Shown here piece by piece: positions 1 to 6,395 of a stretch of 37,423 nt of DNA. Within the stretch, counting starts at the first letter, position 1. Each line of letters starts with the position of its first letter. Under the pieces are notes generated by a model. It worked only from the letters and a program-made list of their open reading frames with translations, ran no database searches and had not been told where the DNA came from. The DNA comes from JAAYYM01 sp964483155. GTDB lineage: Bacteria; Bacillota; Clostridia; Lachnospirales; Lachnospiraceae. A program made the position numbers and the translations under genes. The stretch spans positions 1 through 37,423 of the forward strand of contig CAZAAC010000026.1 of NCBI GenBank assembly GCA_964483155.1, in the 5' to 3' direction.

Positions 1-66
1 ATTTACCAGCATCTCTGTATTACCATTTTTGCGTGGACTCCCATTTACTACAACTATATTCTTCAT
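1..66 (-). CDS. Flavodoxin-fold NAD(P)H-dependent oxidoreductase, N-terminal fragment (runs off left edge)
   Basis: Only the first 22 codons are in the window. They read MKNIVVVNGSPRKNGNTEML and then V-N. This is the first beta strand and the FMN phosphate-binding loop (GSPRKNGNT) of the flavodoxin-like NADPH-dependent FMN reductase / iron-sulfur flavoprotein family. Proteins of this family reduce FMN, quinones or other small electron acceptors in the cytoplasm. The ATG at position 66 has a GCGGGG element about nine bases upstream. The gene is cut by the window edge, so its exact family and substrate cannot be told. It lies downstream of tRNA-Thr on the same strand, with 189 bases between them. 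Confidence 0.72.
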   Translation of the reverse strand, partial: MKNIVVVNGSPRKNGNTEMLVN

Positions 67-255
67 TTTTCAATGCCCCGCTTTCAGTAATAGTTCTCCG
101 TTTTGTTAATGATATGTCGTTTCTTTTCATCTTCGCTACACACGGATTGCTTTCACAATGGCTACTCCCTCGACATAAAAAACATCATGCTATTAACACG
201 ATATTCTTATTGTATAAATCTCTGCAGTTATTTTAATTAGTCATCTTTTTAAGAC

Positions 256-328
256 TGCTGTTATCCGGAATCGAACCGGAGACCTCCGCACTACCAATGC
301 GGCGCACTACCTACTGTGCTATAACAGC
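256..328 (-). tRNA. tRNA-Thr (anticodon GGT)
   Basis: The reverse strand folds into a complete 73-nt cloverleaf. The acceptor stem GCTGTTA/TAACAGC and the D stem GCAC/GTGC are intact. The anticodon stem CCGCA/TGCGG encloses loop TTGGTAG, which gives anticodon GGT. The T arm TCCGG-TTCGATT-CCGGA is regular and the discriminator base is A. The 3' CCA is not encoded. It reads threonine ACC and ACT codons. A promoter lies between it and the end of sigH. Confidence 0.95.
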
Positions 329-356
329 ATACTGCGATGTGATATCACCGAAGGTC

Positions 357-385
357 ATTTTAACATACTAAAAAAAAGATGTCTA
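357..385 (-). promoter_or_regulatory. Probable sigma-A promoter of tRNA-Thr
   Basis: On the minus strand TAGACA (380-385) is followed after 17 bases by TAAAAT (357-362), 29 bases before the tRNA 5' end. The -35 box touches the sigH stop codon, so the tRNA can be transcribed independently of the sigH operon. Confidence 0.6.
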
Positions 386-1009
386 CTACTTTCTGACGTA
401 AATAACCTTCTTGATTTTGCCCCTGATTCTCTGCAATGCATTATCAGTAGCCTTTTCATCCTTCCCAAGCACTTTGGCAATCTGTACATATCCCATACCC
501 GTAACATAGAGATCTAAAACCTGTTTTTCAAAAGAACTTAACGCCTGGTCAATTTTCTCTTCTAAAACATTTACATTCTCTTTATCAAAAAAAAGTTCTT
601 CTGGACTTTTGCCAACTGATGCAATAAGAACATCCATAAGCTCTGGCTCCTCATCGTCTTCAGCCCTATTTCCATATAAAGAAATATATGTATTCAGAGG
701 CGTATGCTTCTGTCTACCTGCTGCCTGCACAGCTTTATATATTTGTCTAGAAATGCATAGATCTGCAAAAGTATAAAAACTGGCATCTCTTCCATTGTCA
801 TAATCACGAATCGCCTTAAAAAGCCCAATCATGCCCTCTTGTATTAAGTCATCATTGTCAGCTCCCAATATGAACATAGATTTTGCTTTGCTCCGTACAA
901 GATTTTTATACTTGTTCATGATAAAATCCGTAATAGGAGCTTCTCCCTCACGGAGTCTCAAAATCAGCTCTTCATCAGATGCGTGTAAGTAATCCTTCCT
1001 TTTATCCAT
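386..1009 (-). CDS. sigH: RNA polymerase sporulation/transition-phase sigma factor SigH
   Basis: The 207-residue protein is of sigma-H (Spo0H) type. Region 2 is clear: LIQEGMIGLFKAIRDYD and the following FYTFADLCISRQI match the core-binding and -10-recognition helices of SigH. The C-terminal region 4 helix-turn-helix (GMGYVQIAKVLGKDEKATDNALQR) would contact the -35 box. Its length is typical of the family. SigH directs transition-state and early sporulation genes in Bacillus and Clostridia. It is the last gene of the minus-strand run cysE-cysS-mrnC-rlmB-sigH, an arrangement common in Firmicutes. The chosen ATG has GGAAG a few bases upstream. The gap to rlmB is 45 bases. Confidence 0.93.
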   Translation of the reverse strand: MDKRKDYLHASDEELILRLREGEAPITDFIMNKYKNLVRSKAKSMFILGADNDDLIQEGMIGLFKAIRDYDNGRDASFYTFADLCISRQIYKAVQAAGRQKHTPLNTYISLYGNRAEDDEEPELMDVLIASVGKSPEELFFDKENVNVLEEKIDQALSSFEKQVLDLYVTGMGYVQIAKVLGKDEKATDNALQRIRGKIKKVIYVRK

Positions 1010-1054
1010 ATTCTTCCATATCTTCTGCCCGGCTACTTTTAATACCCAGCTAAA

Positions 1055-1795
1055 CTATATGCTTCTCTGACGTACGATTTCATAAGCCAGCACACCAGCT
1101 GCTACAGAAGCATTTAGGGAATCGATATCTCCTTTCATTGGAATTGATACCACATAATCGCATTTCTCTTTTATAAGCTTTCCAACACCCGATCCTTCAT
1201 TACCGATAACCAGACCAATCGGTCCTGTCAGATTTGTTTTATACATGAGTTCTCCTCCCATATCCGCACAGGCGAACCATAATCCCTTCTTTTTTAAATC
1301 CTCCATTGTTTTGACCAGATTAGTCACTTTTGCAACTGGCGTATAATTAAGAGCACCTGCCGAAGTTCTTGCTACAACCGCTGTTAAGCCAACTGCTCTG
1401 TTTTTAGGAATAATAATACCATGTGCGCCAGCCAGATTTGCAGTTCTAATGATAGCACCAAGATTATGGGGATCCTCAATATTATCCAATAAAATAATAA
1501 ATGGAGCCTCCCCTTTTTCCGTAGCTCTCTTTAATATATCTTCTACCTCTGCATATTCATATGCTGCTGCCTGCGCGATTACCCCTTGATGATGACCTGT
1601 CTCGCTCATTTGGTCAAGTCTCTCCTTCGCAACAAACTTAATCATCACATTTTGCTTTTGGGCTTCCCGCTTAATTGTCATAATTGGACCATCCTGGCAC
1701 CCATCTAAAATATATAGTCTGTCAATTGTCTTGCCTGCACGAAACGCTTCAATAACTGCATTGCGCCCTTCTATCGTAAATTCTTCGTATTCCAT
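1055..1795 (-). CDS. rlmB: 23S rRNA (guanosine-2'-O-)-methyltransferase RlmB, TrmH/SpoU family
   Basis: The 246-residue protein has an N-terminal substrate-binding domain (about 1-75: IEGRNAVIEAFRAG, then HHQGVIAQ) and a C-terminal SPOUT knot domain. The SPOUT motifs are LLDNIEDPHNLGAIIRTANL (motif 1), LVIGNEGSGV (motif 2) and SIPMKGDIDSLNASVAAGVL (motif 3). These bind SAM in the trefoil knot. The family methylates G2251 in the peptidyl-transferase region of 23S rRNA. GAGAGAGG lies before the ATG. In many Firmicutes rlmB follows mrnC and precedes a small protein gene or sigH, as here. Some family members methylate tRNA instead, but the length and context favour RlmB. Confidence 0.93.
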   Translation of the reverse strand: MEYEEFTIEGRNAVIEAFRAGKTIDRLYILDGCQDGPIMTIKREAQKQNVMIKFVAKERLDQMSETGHHQGVIAQAAAYEYAEVEDILKRATEKGEAPFIILLDNIEDPHNLGAIIRTANLAGAHGIIIPKNRAVGLTAVVARTSAGALNYTPVAKVTNLVKTMEDLKKKGLWFACADMGGELMYKTNLTGPIGLVIGNEGSGVGKLIKEKCDYVVSIPMKGDIDSLNASVAAGVLAYEIVRQRSI

Positions 1796-1819
1796 TACTT
1801 ATCCTCTCTCTACAGAATT

Positions 1820-1996
1820 TTATGAAATTACTGTATAAGTAAACCACTCTTTATTTAAGTGTGTTCCCTCAGATATTTCTAAAGGCAACAATGCTCTGGC
1901 CACCTGATTTAAGTCGTCTATTGCTTTATCTGTCCTGCGCAAAAAAGCATAATCGCCCTCGATTCGCTCAACTACATATTCTGCTTTTTCTTCCAT
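1820..1996 (-). CDS. Small acidic DUF3006-like protein (58 residues)
   Basis: A 58-codon frame fills the gap between mrnC and rlmB. It begins MEEKAEYVVERIEGDYAFLR and ends KEWFTYTVIS. AAGGAG stands eight bases before the ATG, which is strong evidence that it is translated. The start resembles DUF3006-type small proteins (VDRIEGDFAV-like strand, then an acidic stretch and a short strand), but the match is from memory and moderate. It has no signal peptide and no membrane segment. Its position inside the rRNA-modification and RNA-maturation operon suggests co-expression. No function can be assigned. It is shorter than common gene-length cutoffs. Confidence 0.7.
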   Translation of the reverse strand: MEEKAEYVVERIEGDYAFLRRTDKAIDDLNQVARALLPLEISEGTHLNKEWFTYTVIS

Positions 1997-2018
1997 TTTT
2001 CAGTCTCCTTATATAGGC

Positions 2019-2438
2019 CTATTGTAATCCGATTTTTACCAAATCAACGATTCTCGCGATATTGTTCTTCAAATATAAGAAACCAAATACTGCCTCTAGA
2101 CCGGTTGCTTTCCGGTAATCAGCTACAGATGCATTCTTAGCCATGGTATAAGATTTGGCATTACGCCCACGTTTATAAATAGTTTGTTCTTCTTCCGTCA
2201 TATATTCTTGTAATAAATTTGCCATATTTGCCTGTGCTTCGGCTTTCACCAGTTCACTCGTTTGTTTATGAAGCTTGCCTGCCGGACAATTGGCTTTACT
2301 CACAACGATAGTTTTAATTACCAAATCATATATGCTGTCGCCAATATATGCAAGGGTTAGTGGTGAATATCCATTCACTTCCACTTCTTTCAACTCAAAT
2401 TGTTGTTTTATATAGTCCAGCATTTGTTCCTGCTCCAT
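2019..2438 (-). CDS. mrnC: Mini-ribonuclease III (MrnC), 23S rRNA maturation
   Basis: The protein has about 139 residues and is a stand-alone RNase III catalytic domain without a dsRNA-binding domain. Recognisable motifs are SPLTLAYIGDSIYDLVIK near residues 25-42, which holds the acidic catalytic Asp, then RGRNAKSYTMAKNAS and DYRKATGLEAVFGFLYL, which holds the second acidic cluster (TGLEAVFG). Mini-III trims the ends of precursor 23S rRNA in low-GC Gram-positives. GGAGG lies 10 bases before the ATG at 2438. A GTG at 2441 directly upstream (spacing 7) is an equally possible start, adding one residue. It sits between cysS and the small gene before rlmB, the usual Firmicute order. Confidence 0.94.
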   Translation of the reverse strand: MEQEQMLDYIKQQFELKEVEVNGYSPLTLAYIGDSIYDLVIKTIVVSKANCPAGKLHKQTSELVKAEAQANMANLLQEYMTEEEQTIYKRGRNAKSYTMAKNASVADYRKATGLEAVFGFLYLKNNIARIVDLVKIGLQ

Positions 2439-2478
2439 CACAATCTATCCTCCATACCTTCTGCTTTACTACTTAAGA

Positions 2479-3882
2479 CTATACCTGTTTCCACTTTACC
2501 CCTTCGCGTGTATCCTCAAGCACAATCCCCTTCTCAAGTAGTTCCTCCCGGATCCTGTCTGCTTGTGCAAAATCCTTCGTTTTTTTTGCTTCAGTACGTT
2601 CTTTGATTTTTCCCTCCACATATGCCACCAGCTCAAGATCCATTTCAGCTTCCTGTGCCAAATACGGCACAGTCAGATTTAAAGATAAGACCTTATCAAA
2701 ATCTTCTATCAATGCACGTTTCGTTATCTCATTAACATCTTCTTTTAATACATCATATATAACAGTCAAAGCCATTGCCGTATTTAAATCATTTCCTATT
2801 GCCTCAGCAAAATGTGATCTATAGTCATTGAAAACAACATCATTGATAGTACCCTCTGTAGAAAGAGCGCTTATCTTTGTACGCAGTTTTTTATAAACAG
2901 CCGAAATACTGTCAAGTCCTTCATATGAAAACTCCAAGGGCTTACGGTAATGTGATTGTAAGCAAAACATTCTATATGCCAATGGATCATAGCCTTTTTG
3001 TTCCAGCAGCTCTACTGTTAGAAATTCCCCCTTAGACTTACTCATTTTCCCTGTTTTATCATTTAGATGATGTACATGAAACCAGTAATTACACCACTTG
3101 TGCCCCAAATATGCTTCACTCTGCGCAACTTCATTTGTATGATGTGGAAAAATATTATCTACTCCGCCACAATGAATATCCATATATTCTCCGAGATGCT
3201 TCATGCTGATTGCAGAACATTCTATATGCCAGCCTGGATAGCCTACGCCCCATGGACTATCCCACTTCAGTGCCTGGTCTTCAAATTTGGACTGTGTAAA
3301 CCATAACACAAAGTCATTTCTATTCCTCTTGTTCGTATCCTCTTCTACATCATCACGTACACCTACAAGTAAGTCTTCTTCACTATAATTTCCAAATACA
3401 TAATAGGTTGATCGTTTTGATGTGTCAAAATATACATTTTCCCCTGCCCTGTACGCATAGCCTTTTTCGATCAGGTTCTCAATCATATCTATAAAATCCT
3501 GAATACAATTCGTCGCGGGCTCTACTATCTCTGGTCTCTTAATATTTAATTTTGCACAATCAGAAAAAAATGCCTCCGTATAGAATTGTGCAATTTCCAT
3601 GACTGTTTTATGCTCACGCCTTGCGCCACTCAGCATCTTATCTTCACCACTATCAGCATCACTTGTTAAGTGGCCTACATCGGTAATATTCATGACACGT
3701 TTTACATGATAACCCAGATAAGAAAATGTTTTTTCTAGCACATCTTCCATCAGGTAACTCCTTAGATTTCCAATATGTGCAAAATGATATACTGTAGGTC
3801 CGCATGTATACATTGAGACCTTCCCCTCTTCATTTGGGATAAAATCATCTTTTTTCTTTGTTAAAGTATTATATAGCTTCAT
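2479..3882 (-). CDS. cysS: Cysteinyl-tRNA synthetase
   Basis: The 467-residue class I aminoacyl-tRNA synthetase charges tRNA-Cys with cysteine in the cytoplasm. The HIGH motif appears as HIGN at residues 36-39 after the family signature YTCGPTVYHFAHIG. The KMSKS loop is at 279-283 (GKMSKSKGEF). The zinc ligands that discriminate cysteine from serine are visible as C27, C222 (GWHIECS), a His at 247/248 and E251 (PHHTNEVAQSEA). Length and domain order are normal, ending in the basic helical anticodon-binding part. Its first codons overlap the end of cysE by 14 bases, so the two are translated together, linking cysteine synthesis and charging. Confidence 0.97.
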   Translation of the reverse strand: MKLYNTLTKKKDDFIPNEEGKVSMYTCGPTVYHFAHIGNLRSYLMEDVLEKTFSYLGYHVKRVMNITDVGHLTSDADSGEDKMLSGARREHKTVMEIAQFYTEAFFSDCAKLNIKRPEIVEPATNCIQDFIDMIENLIEKGYAYRAGENVYFDTSKRSTYYVFGNYSEEDLLVGVRDDVEEDTNKRNRNDFVLWFTQSKFEDQALKWDSPWGVGYPGWHIECSAISMKHLGEYMDIHCGGVDNIFPHHTNEVAQSEAYLGHKWCNYWFHVHHLNDKTGKMSKSKGEFLTVELLEQKGYDPLAYRMFCLQSHYRKPLEFSYEGLDSISAVYKKLRTKISALSTEGTINDVVFNDYRSHFAEAIGNDLNTAMALTVIYDVLKEDVNEITKRALIEDFDKVLSLNLTVPYLAQEAEMDLELVAYVEGKIKERTEAKKTKDFAQADRIREELLEKGIVLEDTREGVKWKQV

Positions 3883-4555
3883 TATCTTTACATCCTTTCT
3901 CCAGCTGTTTCATTGCCTTTTCCAAATCAATCAAGCGATTTGTCAATGCTGTATTAGCCTGCTGCAAGTTTGAAATATCCTCTTTTACCGGATCCGGTAA
4001 ATCAATCTGGTTCATATCTTCCTGCGGAAGTGAAATATTCTCACGTTTCACAACACGTCCGGGAACTCCAACTACTGTGGAATTTGGTGGAACTTCCTCT
4101 AATACGACTGAACCTGCTCCTATCTTTGAATTTGCACCAATCGTAAAGGAACCAAGTACCTTTGCGCCTGCACTGATCATAACATTATCTTCTATCGTTG
4201 GATGCCTTTTTCCTGTTTCTTTTCCAGTCCCGCCCAGTGTTACGCCTTGGTATAGCGTTACATTATTTCCAATAATCGTAGTTTCTCCAATAATCACTCC
4301 ATTGCCATGATCAATAAAAAAACCTTTACCAATCTCGGCACCAGGGTGAATCTCAATTCCTGTTTTTCTCGCAGCACGCTGTGAAATCAATCTGGCCCAG
4401 AAATAATGCCCTTTATTATATAGTCTATGAGCCCTTCTATAGCTCATCATAACCTTAAAGCTTGGATAAAGAAAGACCTCCATTGTATTATGAATCGCAG
4501 GATCACGTTCCCGAATGACCCGTATCTCATCTTTTACATGTTTTATATAGCTCAT
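3869..4555 (-). CDS. cysE: Serine O-acetyltransferase
   Basis: The protein has 228 residues when started at the ATG at 4555, which has GGAGG six bases upstream; an ATG ten codons further upstream lacks such a site. It has the left-handed beta-helix of hexapeptide-repeat acetyltransferases, with the CysE active-site segment FFIDHGNGVIIGET (D82, H83) and TLGGTGKETGKRHP. It acetylates L-serine with acetyl-CoA to O-acetylserine, the first step of cysteine synthesis, and is usually feedback-inhibited by cysteine. The C-terminal coiled tail (about 185-228) is longer than the minimal enzyme. It overlaps cysS by 14 bases and is the first gene of the operon. I see no cysteine T-box in the 160-base leader. 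Confidence 0.95.
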   Translation of the reverse strand: MSYIKHVKDEIRVIRERDPAIHNTMEVFLYPSFKVMMSYRRAHRLYNKGHYFWARLISQRAARKTGIEIHPGAEIGKGFFIDHGNGVIIGETTIIGNNVTLYQGVTLGGTGKETGKRHPTIEDNVMISAGAKVLGSFTIGANSKIGAGSVVLEEVPPNSTVVGVPGRVVKRENISLPQEDMNQIDLPDPVKEDISNLQQANTALTNRLIDLEKAMKQLEKGCKDNEAI

Positions 4556-4712
4556 ACAAATCCTCCTCACCAAAAAGATGCTCAAAGATGCAAAAAACTC
4601 CCTCCCAATTAAGAGACGAAGTCCTTATTAATCGTTTGATTATATTGGAATTTACTCTTTCCGTTCATTGCATTTTAGTAATTACTGCTATAAAGTATAA
4701 CTCTTTACTGCT

Positions 4713-4741
4713 AGTCTATGCAATTATTATATATTTGTCAA
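4713..4741 (-). promoter_or_regulatory. Sigma-A promoter of the cysE-cysS-mrnC-rlmB-sigH operon
   Basis: On the minus strand a perfect TTGACA (4736-4741) is followed after 17 bases by TAGACT (4713-4718). It begins eight bases after the ispF stop codon and leaves a leader of about 150 bases before cysE. The leader shows a short direct repeat GCATCTTT-GA-GCATCTTT just upstream of the ribosome binding site and no recognisable T-box sequence. Confidence 0.7.
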
Positions 4742-4749
4742 ACACAATT

Positions 4750-5223
4750 TTATTTTGTTGTTAGCATACAGATTGCCTGCGCACCGATACCTTCCCCGCT
4801 ACCTGTAAAACCTAATCCTTCTTCAGTGGTCGCTTTGATATTAATCTGTGTCACATCAATAAATAAAGCTGTTGCTATATTCATTACCATTTCGTCGATA
4901 TATGGTCTCATCTTCGGTGCTTGCGCGACAATCGTGGCATCAATATTCTCAATATCATAATTCTTTTCGTGCAAGAGCACTCCCACCTGCTTTAGCAATT
5001 CTATACTGGAGATACCCTTATATCGCATATCACTATCTGGAAAATGCTTTCCGATATCTCCAAGTGCTGCCGCACCAAGCAAGGCATCCATTATGGCATG
5101 CACAATCACATCTGCATCCGAATGACCAAGTAAACCTTTTTCAAAAGGAATTCTAACACCACCCATAATTAGATCACGGTTTTCCACCAATCTGTGTACA
5201 TCATATCCTGTACCGACACGCAT
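4750..5223 (-). CDS. ispF: 2-C-methyl-D-erythritol 2,4-cyclodiphosphate synthase
   Basis: The 157-residue protein has the full IspF signature. The opening MRVGTGYDVH carries the metal ligands D8 and H10, and GHSDADVIVHAIMDALLGA carries H34 and H42. GDIGKHFPDSD and the C-terminal TTEEGLGFTGSGEGIGAQA follow as in the family. IspF converts CDP-ME 2-phosphate to MEcPP, releasing CMP, in the non-mevalonate isoprenoid pathway. It works as a trimer in the cytoplasm. GGAGG precedes the ATG. It lies 19 bases after the TPR protein gene and probably shares its promoter at 5823-5851. Confidence 0.97.
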   Translation of the reverse strand: MRVGTGYDVHRLVENRDLIMGGVRIPFEKGLLGHSDADVIVHAIMDALLGAAALGDIGKHFPDSDMRYKGISSIELLKQVGVLLHEKNYDIENIDATIVAQAPKMRPYIDEMVMNIATALFIDVTQINIKATTEEGLGFTGSGEGIGAQAICMLTTK

Positions 5224-5242
5224 ATCATTTCCTCCACTTACT

Positions 5243-5746
5243 TCAATATTTAGAGATACTGAGAGAGGCTTTGATAAATTCTGATGTCAGCATTTTCTCA
5301 TATCTTTGGTTCAATAATTTCAGAGTGTTATATGCCAATTCATATTCACCCTGACTAAAGTATATCTCAGATAATTCCCGATAAGCCCCTGTATTATTTT
5401 CATTATATATAATTGCATTTTGATAATCTTCTACCGCCATCTCAAAATCTGTATCCGCTTCCGTATCCGCAAGCCTCTGATATGCCTGCGACATACCGAC
5501 AATCGCTTTGGTATTATCAGCATCATATGATAAAGCCTTCTCATAGGACATGATTGCCTTCTGAAATTCTTTTTCCTCTAGCTGCTCTGTTCCTATCTTT
5601 AACTGCTCTCTCACGATATGATAAACAGAATTCTCATATGTTATGATTCCAAGTGTAATCAAAACACTTCCCGCAACTGTTACAACTGCCAAAGCAATCC
5701 ACAGTCGTTTCTTTCTAAATCTTCCTTTTTTGATCTCCCCAAACAT
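5243..5746 (-). CDS. Membrane-anchored TPR-repeat protein
   Basis: The 167-residue protein starts with a basic segment (KKGRFRKKR) and one transmembrane helix at about residues 14-37 (LWIALAVVTVAGSVLITLGI). The rest looks like three tetratricopeptide repeats facing outward: IGTEQLEEKEFQKAIMSYEK, then AIVGMSQAYQRLADTEADT with FEMAVEDYQNAI, then AYRELSEIYFSQGEYELAYN. TPRs are protein-protein interaction scaffolds; no partner or specific function can be named. It is the first gene of a two-gene unit with ispF. The ribosome binding site is a plain AGGGAAAAAG before the ATG. Confidence 0.8.
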   Translation of the reverse strand: MFGEIKKGRFRKKRLWIALAVVTVAGSVLITLGIITYENSVYHIVREQLKIGTEQLEEKEFQKAIMSYEKALSYDADNTKAIVGMSQAYQRLADTEADTDFEMAVEDYQNAIIYNENNTGAYRELSEIYFSQGEYELAYNTLKLLNQRYEKMLTSEFIKASLSISKY

Positions 5747-5822
5747 CTTTTTCCCTTTTCCCTTACTTCATTAATGAATAATTACTTGTAACCATTCATT
5801 TCCCCATTTTTTCAACAACATC

Positions 5823-5851
5823 ATTATATCAAATATTGCAACTTTTTCCAA
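5823..5851 (-). promoter_or_regulatory. Promoter of the TPR protein-ispF unit
   Basis: On the minus strand TTGGAA (5846-5851) and a perfect TATAAT (5823-5828) are separated by 17 bases. It leaves a leader of about 75 bases before the TPR gene. The remainder of 5747-5932 shows nothing else that I can recognise. Confidence 0.65.
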
Positions 5852-5932
5852 TAGCAAATTACTTCCCTTCATCTTCCTACAGAGGTGTAAGTAAATCGTT
5901 GCAACATTCTTACAAAATTGTATGAAAAGCAC

Positions 5933-5962
5933 TTGACAAAGATATATATTTTTTAGTACAAT
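5933..5962 (+). promoter_or_regulatory. Promoter of the tRNA-Val/tRNA-Met pair
   Basis: A perfect TTGACA (5933-5938) and TACAAT (5957-5962) are 18 bases apart, 23 bases before tRNA-Val. No terminator lies between the two tRNA genes, so both should be on one transcript. Confidence 0.75.
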
Positions 5963-5985
5963 AGCAAGGCAGTCGTCAGTCTTCT

Positions 5986-6058
5986 GGGATCTTAGCTCAG
6001 CTGGGAGAGCATCTGCCTTACAAGCAGAGGGTCATAGGTTCGAGCCCTATAGGTCCCA
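5986..6058 (+). tRNA. tRNA-Val (anticodon TAC)
   Basis: A full 73-nt cloverleaf. The acceptor stem is GGGATCT/AGGTCCC with one G-T pair. Anticodon stem TCTGC/GCAGA encloses CTTACAA, giving anticodon TAC. The T arm ATAGG-TTCGAGC-CCTAT is regular and the discriminator is A. CCA is not encoded. Confidence 0.95.
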
Positions 6059-6080
6059 TTTTATCCGCACAATTGAATAT

Positions 6081-6154
6081 GGCGAGATAGCTCAGTTGGC
6101 TAGAGCACACGGTTCATACCCGTGGTGTCGAGGGTTCAAATCCCCCTCTCGCTA
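6081..6154 (+). tRNA. tRNA-Met (anticodon CAT), elongator type; island integration site
   Basis: A 74-nt cloverleaf. Acceptor GGCGAGA/TCTCGCT has a G1-T72 wobble. Anticodon stem CACGG/CCGTG encloses TTCATAC. The sequence resembles Bacillus elongator tRNA-Met; an Ile2 tRNA with the same CAT anticodon cannot be fully excluded. The T stem is GAGGG (6130-6134) against CCCCC (6142-6146), leaving one A-C mismatch at 6131/6145. The last 15 bases plus two flanking bases form the left copy of the direct repeat that bounds the island. The gene is otherwise complete. Confidence 0.93.
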
Positions 6155-6156
6155 CT
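6140..6156 (+). repeat. Left attachment-site copy (17-bp direct repeat)
   Basis: ATCCCCCTCTCGCTACT is identical to 8722-8738. Positions 6140-6154 are the T-loop end, T-stem 3' strand, acceptor strand and discriminator of tRNA-Met. A second shared word, ATAGGAAAC, follows at 6168-6176, offset by 11 bases. Confidence 0.8.
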
Positions 6157-6180
6157 CTTACAAAAACATAGGAAACATCA

Positions 6181-6221
6181 CAAAACCGCTCAGAGCCATA
6201 GTGTTGAGCGGTTTTGTTTTG
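6181..6221 (+). terminator. Rho-independent terminator after tRNA-Met, inside the island
   Basis: A 12-bp perfect stem, CAAAACCGCTCA (6181-6192) with TGAGCGGTTTTG (6205-6216), encloses a 12-base loop and is followed by TTTTGTCTT. It lies on the island side of the left repeat, so it ends the tRNA transcript with island-supplied sequence. Confidence 0.85.
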
Positions 6222-6259
6222 TCTTATTACTGTCTGTTTTGTCATTTAAAAGGCATGTT

Positions 6260-6320
6260 ATGCAACACAATGCAACACGAAATGCAACACACTTCTATGA
6301 CTTTCTATCTTATGCAACAC
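6260..6320 (+). repeat. Four copies of ATGCAACAC near the left island end
   Basis: Exact copies are at 6260-6268, 6270-6278, 6282-6290 and 6312-6320, all in the same orientation. Clusters of short direct repeats 100-200 bases from a tRNA attachment site are typical of arm-type binding sites of tyrosine integrases. That role is an inference; I saw no copies near the right end. The rest of 6222-6395 holds no gene. Confidence 0.7.
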
Positions 6321-6395
6321 AATTTCTTATAATGAATAAACAATCATTATGCCCTTTAATTAGATAGAACTTTTAAAAGCTTTACATTATACATT

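Noticed and set aside
33..236. 67-codon plus-strand open frame at the left edge
   Set aside because: The opposite strand encodes a clear flavodoxin-fold start at 1-66; the plus-strand frame has no supporting site.
4556..4712. Cysteine T-box riboswitch before cysE-cysS
   Set aside because: I looked for the conserved T-box sequence GGTGGNACCGCG and an antiterminator stem and found neither.
6260..6320. CRISPR-like array
   Set aside because: The repeats are 9 bases with spacings of 10-30 bases and no cas genes; integrase arm sites fit better.
6096..6367. Two overlapping plus-strand open frames of about 80 codons
   Set aside because: They read through tRNA-Met, a terminator and the ATGCAACAC repeats, and have no ribosome binding site.
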